Assembly (NCBI GenBank): GCA_030410095.1 | Contig: JAUFRC010000001.1 | Coordinates: forward strand, 756,501-820,500 | DNA length: 64,000 bases | Source: Paracoccus cavernae | GTDB taxonomy: Bacteria > Pseudomonadota > Alphaproteobacteria > Rhodobacterales > Rhodobacteraceae | Direction of reading: 5' to 3' | Shown here: in pieces, positions 14,397 to 24,557 of the stretch | Position numbering within the stretch: the first letter of the stretch is position 1 | How the letters are laid out: each line of letters begins with the position of its first letter | Made by a program: the position numbers and the translations under genes | The notes under the pieces: model-generated | Databases searched by the model: none | The model's input: only the letters and a program-made list of their open reading frames with translations | Told to the model about the DNA's origin: nothing

Positions 14397-16266
14397 GCTT
14401 CCATTGCCTCGAGCTCGTCGATGAAGCCCTCGATCATCGACAGACCCTTGTCCCAGAAGGCCGGATCGGCAGCGTTCAACCCGAAGGGCGCCAGCAATTC
14501 GCTGTGGTGTTTCGATCCGCCGGCCTTCAACAGGTCGAAATATTTCGACTGGAAGTCGGGCAGACCGCCCTCGTAGGCGGCATAAAGCGCGTTCACCAGT
14601 CCGTCGCCGAATGCATAGGCATAGACGTAGAAAGGCGAATGGACGAAATGCGGGATATAGGACCAGAAGGTCTCGTAGCCCGGCATGAATTCAAAGACCG
14701 GACCCAAAGATTCCGCCTGAACCGACATCCAGAGGTCGTTGATGTCCTCGGGTGTCAGTTCGCCCTCTGCGCGGGCGGCATGAAGCTTGCTTTCAAAGTC
14801 GTAGAAAGCGATCTGGCGCACGACCGTATTGATCATATCCTCGACCTTGCCTGCCAAAAGCCCCTTGCGCTCGACCGGATCGGTGGTCTTGGCCAGCAGC
14901 GCGCGGAAGGTCAGCATCTCGCCGAAGACCGAGGCGGTTTCAGCCAAGGTCAGCGGGGTCGAGGCCAGCAATTCGCCCTGAGCGGCGGCGAGACTCTGGT
15001 GGACGCCATGTCCAAGTTCATGCGCCAAGGTCATGACATCGCGGGGTTTTCCCAGATAGTTCAGCATGACATAGGGGTGAACCGTGACGACGGTCGGATG
15101 GGCGAAAGCGCCCGGGGCTTTGCCCGGTTTGACGCCCGCGTCGATCCAGCCCTTGTCGAAGAAGGGTTTGGCCAAAGCCGCAAGATCGGGCGAGAAGCCG
15201 GCATAGGCGTCCAGCACGGTCGCCTCGGCCTCGGCCCAGTTGATGGTGCGCGGCGTCTCGGTCGGAAGCGGTGCGTTGCGGTCCCAGACCTGCATCTTCT
15301 CGAGGCCCAGCCATTTCGCTTTCAGCGCATAATAGCGGTGCGACAGGCGCGGATAGGCGGCGGTGACGGCATTGCGCAAAGCCTCGACCACTTCCGGCTC
15401 GACATCGTTCGAGAGGTGGCGGCCGAATTGCGGGCTGGGCATTTTGCGCCACTTGTCTTCGATCGCCTTTTCCTTGGCGAGGGTGTTGTGGATGCGGGCG
15501 AAAAGCTTGACGTTCTCGCCGAAGACTTTGGCGAGGCGCGCGCGCCGGCCTCGCGTTTGGCGCGGTCGTGGTCGGTCAGAAGGTTCAGCGTCGCCTCGAT
15601 GCCGAGGGTCTCGCCGTCAACCTCGAAGGTCAGACCGGCCGTGGTTTCGTCGAAAAGGCGGTTCCATGCGGCGGCACCGACGACCGAATTGTCGTGGAGG
15701 AATTTTTCCAGCTCGTCTGAAAGCTGGTAGGGCCGCATCGCGCGCATGCGGTCAAAGACCGGCTTGTAGCGGCTCGGGCCGTTTTCGGCGGTAAAGACCG
15801 CTTCGTAAACATCATCAGGGATGCGGTTGAATTCCAACGAGAAAAAGACCAGCGGCGTCGTGAAGTTGGTGATCTTTTCCTGCAGGTCGCCCAGCATTTT
15901 GGCGCGCTCGCCATCAGTGCTGTTTTGGTAATAGCGCAAGCCCGCATAGGACATGATGCGCCCGCCGGTCACGCTGATGTCTTCATAACGCCTGATGCAG
16001 GCCAGCATTTCGGCGGCGTCGAGGGTGTCGAGGCGGCCTTCGTAATCGGCGGCAAAGCTGGCGGCTGCGGTTTCAAGCGCGGCGATGTCGCGGGCCAGTT
16101 CCGGTGCGTCGGGGGCAGGGTAGAGATCGCCCAGATCCCAATCGGGCAATTGCCCCAGATCGGCGGCAGCATCGGAGGGTTTTGCACCCGCGTCCTTGTC
16201 GCGTGCCAGCGCGTCGCGGCCGTAAGCCATTGCGGCAAGGGGGAAGAAAGAGGCGGAAAACGTCAT
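14393..16266 (-). CDS. pepF: M3 family oligoendopeptidase F-like (one frame break)
   Basis: Zinc metallopeptidase that degrades short peptides, about 624 residues after repair. The catalytic motif HELGHGVHQ (HExxH, about residue 405) is followed by the third ligand region ETASVFGE. N-terminal helical oligopeptidase domain precedes it (WDLGDLYPAPDAPEL..). The break is in the GC-repeat near 15535-15545, where one base restores ..EAGARRLAKVFGENV. The extreme N-terminus is mildly hydrophobic (MTFSASFFPLAAMA), but a secreted form is not convincing. It overlaps the GNAT gene. Confidence 0.9.
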
Positions 16267-16314
16267 CTCGGGTCCTTTCAGTTGACCAAGATTTGACCTC
16301 TCCGACGCCGGTCT

Positions 16315-17256
16315 TCAACCCACAGAGCGGAAATGACGGATCAAGGCATTGAGAAAATGACGCCGGAGCGGTGCGCGCTCGATCAGGGGCTCGTGGCGCG
16401 CGCCGTCGATCTCGAGCAATTCGCCGTCATGCCAGCCGGAGGCGCGGGCGCGGATGGCGCGCGGGCTCACGACCTTGTCCTTGGGGCTCATCGCGATCAG
16501 GCAGGGCTGGGCGGGCAGCGGCATCGTCCTGATGCGGTCGCATTCGCGGATCGCCGCATCAAGCCAGTCGAAAGTGACGCCGCCAAGGGTCAGCTCGGGC
16601 CAGTTGTCGGTTTCGGCGACAAGACGGCCCCAGCGCAAACCGTCGCCGGTCAGATTGTTTTCGGCGAAAGAGTGATGCAGCACCATCGGCTGGTCGCCGC
16701 CCGAGCCGGGGCAATGCCTGCTGCCGCCTCCGATCCGGCGGCCGAGCTTGGCCCAGCCGCGAATCGACCAAAGCGGATAGGGCGTGGTGTTGATCCCCCA
16801 CATCGGCGAGGAAAACACCGCCGAGACCACCGGCAATTCGTCCAGAAGCGAGGCATAGCCGATCGCGCCGCCCATCGAATGGGCCAGAAGATGCCAGGGC
16901 CGGGGCAGCGAGAGCTCTCCGGCGGCCACCACCAGCTCCAGCACGTCGCGCTGGTAATCGGCGAAATCGGCGATATGGCTGAGATGTGGATTGTCGATCA
17001 GCCGGTCCGAGAGGCCCTGACCGCGCCAATCAAGCGAGAGGACGTCATAGCCCGCCTCGTTGAGCGCCTGTGCGACACCGTTGTATTTCTCGAGATATTC
17101 GGCGCGGCCCTGAAACAGCAGCACCGTTCCCAATTGCTCGGTTGCCGCGGGCCAATGGGCGGCACGCAGGCGGATTCCGTCTTCGGCGCGCAGCCAGAAG
17201 GCGCGTGCCCGGGGAAGCTGGTCCCCGGGAAGCGTGCTGAACGGGGCGGGTGCCAC
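16315..17256 (-). CDS. alpha/beta hydrolase, lysophospholipase/monoacylglycerol lipase-like
   Basis: 313 residues, intact. Nucleophile elbow AHSMGG (Ser about 124), acid residue candidate in SPKDKVV and catalytic His in GARHEPL. The oxyanion strand LLFQGRAEYLEKY and LSLDWRGQGLSDR match the PldB/MGL group, which hydrolyses lysophospholipids or monoglycerides. Eight bases downstream of an SCP2-domain gene on the same strand, a pairing that fits lipid handling. No signal peptide. Confidence 0.9.
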   Translation of the reverse strand: MAPAPFSTLPGDQLPRARAFWLRAEDGIRLRAAHWPAATEQLGTVLLFQGRAEYLEKYNGVAQALNEAGYDVLSLDWRGQGLSDRLIDNPHLSHIADFADYQRDVLELVVAAGELSLPRPWHLLAHSMGGAIGYASLLDELPVVSAVFSSPMWGINTTPYPLWSIRGWAKLGRRIGGGSRHCPGSGGDQPMVLHHSFAENNLTGDGLRWGRLVAETDNWPELTLGGVTFDWLDAAIRECDRIRTMPLPAQPCLIAMSPKDKVVSPRAIRARASGWHDGELLEIDGARHEPLIERAPLRRHFLNALIRHFRSVG

Positions 17257-17264
17257 GAATGTCC

Positions 17265-17549
17265 TCAGGACAAAAGCGCGCCCAGTTTCATGGCGACACC
17301 CATCGCGCCTTCGACTTTCAGCTTGCCGGTCATGAAGGCCATGGTCGGATTGACCGAACCGTCGAGGATGCCTTCGAAGGTTTCACGGCTGGCGGTCAGG
17401 GTGACATCGGTTTCTTCGTCGCCCGCGCGCACGCCGTTTTCGTCGATGATGATCGCACCTTCGTCGGTGATGACGAATTTCGCCGTCGAATCAAATTTTT
17501 GCACCTTCTTCGACAGCGCTTCGACTGCTGCATCCACAACTTTGCTCAT
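17265..17549 (-). CDS. SCP2 sterol-carrier-domain protein
   Basis: 94 residues, a single SCP2 lipid-binding domain. Recognisable by DVTLTASRETFEGILDG and AFMTGKLKVEGAMGVAMKL, the C-terminal family signature. Such small bacterial proteins bind lipids in the cytoplasm; the ligand is unknown. It starts the two-gene unit with the downstream hydrolase. Confidence 0.9.
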   Translation of the reverse strand: MSKVVDAAVEALSKKVQKFDSTAKFVITDEGAIIIDENGVRAGDEETDVTLTASRETFEGILDGSVNPTMAFMTGKLKVEGAMGVAMKLGALLS

Positions 17550-17608
17550 TTAGGCGATCCTTCCGGCTTTCTCTGGAATAAATTCCGTCAAACGATTACA
17601 TAGGTCTT

Positions 17609-18420
17609 ATGCGACAGATTGCTTGCAAATTCCACTCTGCCCTGACGGCATTCAGCCTCGCGATTTGTCTGGGAATGGCAAGCGGAAGCGTCGCCGTTTC
17701 AGAGGAAACCGCCAAGAGGTCGGGCACGTCGGATCTGGTGCCGGTTCAGGAGGCCACGCCCGAGGGCGAGCTGCCCTTTGTGGAGCTGCCGCCGCCCTCC
17801 GAGGGGCAAATGCTGCCCGACGGAATCCAGCCCGAGGATCTGCCCGATCTTCTGCCCGAACCGGACCCCGATGCCGAAGGGCTTGCTGGCGATTTCGGCA
17901 GCACCAATGATGTCGCGGCCGATCCCGCAGCCGCAGCTCCCAGTGCGCAGGATATCGACCAGCTTTTCGCCGAGCTCGCAGCCCCGAGGGCGATGCCTGG
18001 ATCCGCGCCCAATCCGATATCCAGCGCATCTGGTCGCGTTCGGGATCTGCCGCGATGGATTTGCTCTACAAGCGCGGCGAGGAGGCCCTTGATGCCGGTG
18101 ATCTCGCGGCCTCCATCGGGCATCTGACGGCTTTGACCGATCACGCCCCCGATTTCGCGAGTGGCTGGTATTTGCGGGCGGTGGCCTATTATCTCGACGG
18201 CGAGTTCGGCCCCGCGGTCGCCGATCTCGGCATGACGCTCCAGCTCGAGCCGCGCCATTTCATCGCGCTGACGCAATTGGGCGGGATGCTGGAAGAGACC
18301 GGGGATGACAAACGCGCGCTCGACGCCTATCGGGCAAGTCTCAAGATCAATCCGCACCAGCAAGAAGCCGTCGACGCGGTCACTCGGCTCGAGCAGAAAG
18401 CCGCCGGCACGGACGCCTGA
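17609..18420 (+). CDS. exported TPR-repeat protein (one frame break)
   Basis: About 270 residues: an N-terminal signal sequence (about 1-30, ..LTAFSLAICLGMASGS), an acidic Pro-rich linker, and tetratricopeptide repeats in the C-terminal half (LYKRGEEALDAGDLAASI.. , ASGWYLRAVAYYLDGEF.. , ALTQLGGMLEETGDDKRAL). The break is in CCCC at 17982-17985; one C gives AAPEGDAWIRAQSDIQRIW. It probably acts as a periplasmic scaffold. It ends 2 bases before the helicase start. Confidence 0.8.
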
Positions 18421-18422
18421 CA

Positions 18423-21396
18423 ATGCAGAACAATTCACGGGTCACGGCAGTGCTGGGGCCAACCAATACCGGCAAGACGCATTACGCGATCGAACGGATG
18501 CTGGCCCATCGCACCGGCGTTATCGGCCTGCCTTTGCGGCTTTTGGCGCGCGAGGTCTATGACCGCATCGTCGCCAAACGCGGGGCACGCGTCGTGGCTT
18601 TGGTCACCGGCGAAGAGCGCATCATCCCCGACAAGGTGCAATATTGGGTCGCCACCACCGAGGCCATGCCCGATGTCGGCGCCGATTTCGTCGCGGTCGA
18701 CGAGATCCAGCTTTGCGCCGACCCCGAGCGCGGCCATGTCTTTACCGAACGGCTTTTGAACGCGCGCGGCATTCACGAAACCCTGCTTCTGGGCTCGGAT
18801 ACGATGCGTCCGGCGATTGCGGCTCTGGTGCCGGGGGCGCAGTTTCTCCATCGCGACCGCTTTTCCGAGCTGAGCTGGGCGGGATCGAAAAATTGTCGCG
18901 CATGCCGCGTCGCTCGGCGATCGTCGGCTTTTCGGTCGACAACGTCTATGCGATGGCCGAGCTTTTGCGCCGCCAGAAGGGCGGGGCGGCGGTGGTTATG
19001 GGCGCGCTCGCCGCGCACGCGCAACGCGCAGGTCGAGATGTACCAAAACGGCGATGTCGAATTTCTCGTCGCGACCGATGCGATCGGGATGGGGCTCAAC
19101 CTCGATATCCATCACGTCGCCTTCTCGGCCACCGACAAATTCGACGGCCACCGCATGCGTCCGCTTTTCCCCATGAAATGGGCCAGATCGCGGGCCGCGC
19201 CGGCCGCTTCACCGAAGCGGGCACCTTCGGCGTCACCGGCGAGGCCGAGATGCTCGATCCCGGCCTGATCGATGCGATAGAGAATCACCGTTTCGCACCG
19301 ATCAAGCGTTTGATGTGGCGAAATCACGCCCTCGAATACGGAACGCTCGACCGTTTGCTGCAATCTTTGGAGGCGCCGACCTCGTCCGAATGGCTGATGC
19401 GCGGCCGCGAGGCCGACGATCTGCGTGCGCTCAGGGCCCTGCGCGAAATGCCCGAAATCCGGGCGCGGGTGAACAGCGGCAGCGATGTCAGACTGCTGTG
19501 GGACACCTGCCGTATTCCCGACTTTCGCGGCATTTCACCAGCAGAGCATAGCACATTGCTCGCACGGATCTTCGAATTCCTGCTCGAAGGCGGCATTCCG
19601 CAGGAATGGCTTGCCAACCAGATCAAGCGCATCGACAACCCGCTCGGCGACATCGACACGCTGTCCAAACGCCTCGCTTTCATCCGGACCTGGACCTATG
19701 TGGCTCAACGATCGGGATGGGTTCGCAATGAAAGCCATTGGCGGAACGAGACACGCGCGGTAGAAGACCGCCTGTCGGATGCGTTGCATGCGGCTTTGAC
19801 GCAAAGATTCGTGGACCGGCGCACATCAGTGCTCTTGCGCCGGCTCAAGCAGAAGGAGAGCCTTGTGGCCGAGGTGAATGATAAGGGCGAAGTGACAGTC
19901 GAGGGCGAATTCGCCGGACGACTGGAAGGGTTTCGCTTTCAAGCAGATCCGTCAGCATCGGGGGATGAGGCACGGACGCTGACCCGCGCGGCATATGAGG
20001 CTTTGAAGCCGGAATTCCACCTGCGTGCGGACCGTTTCTACAACGCGCCCGATACCGAGCTGGACTTCACCGAACAGGGTGGCCTGATGTGGGGCAGCTC
20101 GGCGATCGGCAAGCTCGTGAAGGGCTCCGAACCGCTGAAACCGCAGGTCGAGGCTTTCGTTGACGAGGAAGCCGGTCCCGAGATCGCAGAGAAGGTCAAG
20201 CGTCGCCTTCAGCACTTCATCGACCGCAAGGTCGCAACTGGCTTCGAGGCGCTGCTCGCGCTGAAAAACGACGAGACCCTGACCGGTCTGGCCCGCGGCT
20301 TCGCGTTCCGTCTGGTCGAGGCGCTTGGCGTTCTGCCGCGCGAACAGGTCGCGAACGAGGTCAAGGATCTCGATCAGGAAGCCCGTGGCGTTCTGCGCAA
20401 ACACGGCGTCCGTTTCGGTCAGTATACGATCTTCCTGCCCGCGCTTTTGAAGCCCGCGCCGACCCGTCTGCGTCTGGTGCTTTGGGGTCTGGATCAGGAT
20501 CTGTCGGAATTCCCCGAAAGCCCGCCGCCCGGTCTGGTGACCATCCCGAACCTGCCCGATGTCCCCAAAGGCTATTACACGCTTTCGGGCTATCACGCGG
20601 CGGGCGACCGTGCGATCCGCATCGACATGCTCGAGCGTTTGGCCGACATGCTGCGCGCGCAAGACAGCCGCGGCGGTTTCGAGGCGACGCCGGACATGCT
20701 CTCGATCACCGGCATGACGCTGGAGCAATTCGCGACGCTGATGGGTGGCCTCGGCTACCGCGCCGAAAAAGGCGAGCGCCCGAAGGCCCGTGCCGAGGCG
20801 GCTGTTGCTGCCGAGGTCGAAGCCGATCCGATCGATCCGAACCTGCCGCTGACCGAAGAGGAAAGCGTCCTTCAGGCCGAAACCCGTGCGAAATGGGAAG
20901 CCGAACAGGCTTTGCGCAAGGCGGCCGAACAGGAAGCGGCCATCGCTGCCGGTGAAGTCGTCGAAGAGGCGGTTGCCGAAGCCGATGCCGCGCCGGTCGA
21001 GATGGAAGTCTTCTACAGCTTCACTTGGGCTCCGCGTCCGCGTGGCGGCCAGAACCGTCGTCCGCAGGGCCAGAACCAGTCGGGCGAAGGCGAACAGCAG
21101 CAGCGTCCGCGCGGTCCGCGCCGCAATGCCCAGGGTGGCGACGCCCAAGGGGAGCGCGGTGATCGCGGCGAGCGTTCGCAAGGTCAGGGCGGCAAGCCGC
21201 GTCACGGCGGCGGCAACCGTCGTCGCGACGAGGACGGCGAGCAGGGCGGCAAGGGCAAAGGCCCGCGTCACGCCAAAGGCGGCAACAACGGCAACGAGGG
21301 GCCAAATCCTTCTCGGCGCGTCCGCCTCGTGCCGAAAAGCCGATGGACCCCGATAGCCCCTTCGCAATCCTCGCGGCGCTCAAGAACAAGTCGTGA
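18423..21396 (+). CDS. SUV3-like ATP-dependent RNA helicase with disordered RG/Q-rich tail (four frame breaks)
   Basis: About 992 residues after repair. Helicase motif I GPTNTGKTHYA (residues 11-21), DEIQ box in VAVDEIQLC, motif III-like LLGSDTMRP, motif V ATDAIGMGLNLD and motif VI QIAGRAGR place it with Suv3/mitochondrial-type DExH RNA helicases. A long acidic region about 770-860 leads to a Gly/Arg/Gln-rich tail (about 21040-21300) that ends with DPDSPFAILAALKNK. Breaks: A run 18888-18892, TC unit near 19008, CCCC 19169-19172, GGGG 21298-21301. The stop overlaps the start of the S4 gene. A role in RNA turnover is inferred from the family. Confidence 0.88.
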
Positions 21397-21682
21397 GCGA
21401 AGACCGGATCCGGCTGGACCGCTGGCTCTTCCATATCCGGGCTTTCAAGACCCGTACACTCGCCTCCGACCGGATCCAGTCCGGCGGAGTGCGGGTGAAC
21501 GGCGCTCCCTGCAACAAACCCGCGCGCCTCGTCGGCGCGGGGACCAGATCACGGTCGCGACGGCCGGACGGGTCTTGGCGCTCGAGGTGGTCGCCTCCGG
21601 CGAGCGGCGCGGCCCCGCCAGCGAGGCGCGGACACTTTATCTCGATCTGACCACCGGCGGGATGCCGGATACGCTTGAATGA
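21393..21682 (+). CDS. S4-domain RNA-binding protein, HslR-like (one frame break)
   Basis: About 96 residues. The S4 RNA-binding fold is shown by IRLDRWLFHIRAFKTRT and the loop VRVNGAPCNKPARLVGAGD. One G missing at 21539-21542 restores DQITVATAGRVLALEVV and the stop at 21682. GTG 21393 overlaps the helicase stop (GTGA). HslR-type proteins bind stalled 50S-peptidyl-tRNA complexes; here coupling to a helicase suggests a shared RNA substrate (inference). Confidence 0.87.
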
Positions 21683-21742
21683 TCGGGGCCAAGCGGTTAG
21701 GTCAAATCACAACAGAAATTCCCGAGGCTAAGGACTGCGCAG

Positions 21743-22081
21743 ATGACCTATGTCGTCACTGAAAATTGCATCATGTGCAAATACACCGATTGCGTGGAAG
21801 TCTGTCCGGTTGACTGTTTCTACGAGGGTGAGAACACCTTGGTGATCCACCCCGACGAATGCATCGATTGCGGCGTTTGCGAACCCGAATGTCCCGCTGA
21901 TGCGATCCGTCCGGACACAGAGCCGGATATGGAGAAATGGGTCGAGTTCAACCGCAAATACTCCGAGCAATGGCCGGTGATCACGCGCAAGAAGGATCCG
22001 ATGCCGGGCTATGCCGAAATGGATGGCAAACCGGGCAAGCTGGACGCCTATTTCTCGGAAGCGCCGGGCGAGGGCGATTGA
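21743..22081 (+). CDS. fdxA: 7Fe ferredoxin
   Basis: 112 residues, intact. Two clusters of Cys: C8..C-x-M-C..C-x-E-V-C-P-V near the start, with the spacing of a [3Fe-4S] site, and [12 protein letters not shown] for the [4Fe-4S] site. The C-terminal extension [17 protein letters not shown] is typical of the FdxA group in alphaproteobacteria. Low-potential electron carrier of unknown partner. It lies 60 bases after the S4 gene. Confidence 0.96.
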   Translation: MTYVVTENCIMCKYTDCVEVCPVDCFYEGENTLVIHPDECIDCGVCEPECPADAIRPDTEPDMEKWVEFNRKYSEQWPVITRKKDPMPGYAEMDGKPGKLDAYFSEAPGEGD

Positions 22082-22422
22082 TTCTCTTTGCAGGCTGACC
22101 TTCGGGTGCCGCGTTTTTCCGGCGGGGGCTTCGGCTCCCGTCTAAAACGTTGGAATTGCTGGTTAACAATCGATATTACGCGATCGATGCCGCGCTGCCG
22201 CGAGACGCTATCTATCGGGCGATTTTTGTGATATAAACTTGTCACAATACAGGACCAGACGGCCACGCCAAGGGCTGACCGTTTGGTTTTTATGCGTCTG
22301 CATGTCGCCGTCTGCCCGGAGACATTACGGAATTAAACGGATTTAGGCCTGCTGGGGAGGGGCGCTTCCTTCCTTCAGGGGCGATTTGCATCGCGCCCGC
22401 GGTGCCACCTAGAGGATGACCC
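22082..22422 (+). other. intergenic region between fdxA and carD
   Basis: 341 bases with no credible gene. Contents: a weak GC hairpin with TTCG loop near 22120-22140 that may end fdxA transcription, an AT-rich stretch with ATCGAT repeats (22160-22190), an inverted repeat at 22226-22247, and a GC-poor leader before carD. It probably carries the carD promoter. Confidence 0.6.
22226..22247. promoter_or_regulatory. inverted repeat TTGTGA-N10-TCACAA upstream of carD
   Basis: Exact 6-bp half sites TTGTGA (22226-22231) and TCACAA (22242-22247). The half sites look like those of CRP/FNR-type regulators but the 10-base spacer is longer than their usual 4-6. Candidate operator only. Confidence 0.35.
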
Positions 22423-22932
22423 ATGTCGAAATCGAAGAAGTCTGAGTTTCGCCCTGATGATTTTGTCGTTTATCCGACCCATGGCGTGGGCCGGATCGTT
22501 TCGATCGATGAGCAGGAAGTCGCGGGACTTCGGCTGGAAATGTTCGTCATTTCCTTTGAGAAAGACAAGATGACCCTGCGCGTTCCGACCGCGCGCGCGA
22601 CCGAAATCGGGATGCGTGGCCTCTCGACCCCGGACCTGATCGAACGTGCGCTGGAAACGCTCAAGGGCAAGGCCCGCGTCAAGCGCGCGATGTGGTCGCG
22701 CCGCGCTCAGGAATACGAGCAGAAAATCAACTCGGGCGACCTGATGTCGATTGCCGAGGTGGTACGCGACCTGCACCGCAACGACGAACAGCGCGAGCAA
22801 TCCTATTCCGAGCGTCAGCTTTACGAAGCCGCGCTCGAGCGTCTGACCCGCGAAGTCGCGGCCGTGAACGGCTGGGATGAGGCCGGTGCGCAAAAGCATG
22901 TCGAAGAAGTGCTGGTTGCCCGCGCAGCCTGA
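22423..22932 (+). CDS. CarD/CdnL-family RNA-polymerase-binding transcription factor
   Basis: 169 residues, intact. N-terminal Tudor-like RNA polymerase interaction domain (FRPDDFVVYPTHGVGRIVSI to about residue 65), then a helical DNA-binding domain (ALETLKGKARVKRAMWSRRAQEY.. to the end) with the conserved tryptophan. CdnL proteins stabilise open complexes at rRNA and other promoters and are usually essential in alphaproteobacteria. Followed by a strong terminator. Confidence 0.95.
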   Translation: MSKSKKSEFRPDDFVVYPTHGVGRIVSIDEQEVAGLRLEMFVISFEKDKMTLRVPTARATEIGMRGLSTPDLIERALETLKGKARVKRAMWSRRAQEYEQKINSGDLMSIAEVVRDLHRNDEQREQSYSERQLYEAALERLTREVAAVNGWDEAGAQKHVEEVLVARAA

Positions 22933-22954
22933 TCGCGATCTTCGTTTCGCAAAA

Positions 22955-22985
22955 GGAAAGGGGCGCCGTTATGGCGCCCCTTTCT
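22955..22985. terminator. bidirectional terminator between carD and the M20 peptidase
   Basis: Perfect 8-bp stem GGGGCGCC/GGCGCCCC (22960-22967, 22973-22980), 5-base loop, followed by TTTCT on the plus strand and TTTCCTTTT on the minus strand. Confidence 0.85.
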
Positions 22986-23004
22986 GTTTGGCTGCGGCCT
23001 CTGC

Positions 23005-24388
23005 TCAGGCGAATGTGGCGATGATGCGTGCCCAGCTGCGCGCGCCTTTGGCGAAGCTCTCGACATCGTATTTCTCGTTGGGCGAATGGATGCGGTCGTC
23101 ATCCATGGCAAAGCCCACCATCATCGTATCCATGTCGAGCAATTCCTGAAAATCGCCGGCAATCGGGATCGAGCCGCCGGCGCCGACAAAGGCCGCCTCG
23201 ACGCCCCATTCCTCGCTCAATGCCTGTTTCGCCGCGGCAAAGGCCGGATCGGTGATGTTCATATGGCTCGCGGGGCTTCCGCCGTGGTGCTTGAAGCTGA
23301 TCGAGCAATCGGCGGGGATCGCCTTTTCCATATAGGCACGGAAGGCGGTTTTGATCTTCTCGGGATCCTGATCGCCGACAAGGCGGAAGCTGACTTTCGC
23401 GGTTGCTTCGCCGGGCAGGACGGTCTTGAAGCCCTGGCCGGTATAACCGCCGGACATGCCGTTGATCTCGAAGGTCGGACGGCTCCAGGTCATCTCGAGA
23501 CCGGTGCGGCCCTTTCGCCAATCGGCTCTTTCAGTCCGACCGCGCCGAGGAAATCGGCGGAGCTGAAGTCAAGCGCCTCCCAGTCCTTGCGCAACGCCTC
23601 GGGCAGTTCCGTCACGCCGTCGTAGAACCCCGGAAGGGTAATGCGGCCATCGGAATCCTTCATTCCCGCAAAGGCATTGCACAGGATTTGCAACGGGTTG
23701 GCGGCAATACCTCCGAAATAACCTGAATGCAGGTCGCGGTCGGCGGCGCGCAGGGTGATCTCTTCGCCGTAAAGGCCGCGCAGCTGCGTCGTGATCGCGG
23801 GGCGGCCGTCGGTATAGCGGCTGGTGTCGCAGATAGCGGCGATGTCGGCCTTCAGCTCGGAGGCGTTCTCAATCAGGAAGGGGCGCAGGCTCGGCGAGCC
23901 GGATTCCTCTTCGCCTTCGAGCAGCAGGATCAGCCCTTCGGGCAGGCTGCCGTGCACCTCTTTCCAGGCGCGGAAGGCTTCGATGAAGGTCATCAGCTGG
24001 CCTTTGTCGTCGGATGCACCTCGGGCGCGGATGACCTTGCCCTTCGGCGTATCCTCGATGCGCGGTTCGAAGGGGGCGTATCCCACAACTCGAGCGGATC
24101 GACGGGCTGGACGTCATAATGCCCGTAAAACAGGATCTTGCGGCCGGTTCCTGGTGCGGAATGTGCGACGACCATCGGATGGCCGGGCGTTTCGCGGATC
24201 GAGACGTCAAAGCCGATCGCGGCCAGATCATCGCGCAGCCATTCCGCCGCGCGGCGGACGTCGCCCGCAAAGGCCGGATCGGTCGAGATCGAAGGGATGC
24301 GCAGCAGGTCGAGCAGCCGGTCGAGGGCTTGCGGAAGTCCTTCATCCAGTTTCCCGAGGACTTTTTCGAGCGCGCTTGCGGAGGTCAT
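23005..24388 (-). CDS. M20 family dipeptidase (two frame breaks)
   Basis: About 461 residues. Metal-binding landmarks of the M20 dipeptidase group: FYGHYDVQPVDP (His and Asp), RGASDDKGQ (bridging Asp), LEGEEESGSPS (catalytic Glu pair), and the C-terminal GGSIPIAGDFQ. Breaks at the G run 24072-24076 and CCC 23510-23512 each need one base. ATG 24388 follows an AAAGG ribosome site; an upstream in-frame ATG is not supported. It is divergent from hemA across a symmetric upstream region. Confidence 0.88.
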
Positions 24389-24418
24389 TTCCCAACCTTT
24401 CCTGATTGTTTTCCTAGG

Positions 24419-24461
24419 TTTTGCACTGCTTCCATTGTCGCATTGCGACACTTTTGCACTG
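24419..24461. promoter_or_regulatory. palindrome flanked by direct repeats in the M20/hemA divergent region
   Basis: A perfect inverted repeat TGTCGCA-T-TGCGACA occupies 24436-24450. It is bracketed by two exact copies of TTTTGCACTG at 24419-24428 and 24452-24461. The site lies about 50 bases before the M20 start and about 100 before hemA. Such symmetry is what a dimeric repressor or activator would use. The regulator is unknown. Confidence 0.5.
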
Positions 24462-24557
24462 TCATTTTCCGGCCCCGAGCCTTATCTATGCCGGACCCGA
24501 TGGAACAAGTAATGGTCCTCGGAATGTCTAAGTTCAAGCAAGGCAAGGGGCCAAGCG

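Noticed and set aside
19952..21367. 471-codon minus-strand frame opposite the helicase tail
   Set aside because: Shadow of the Gly/Arg-rich coding strand.
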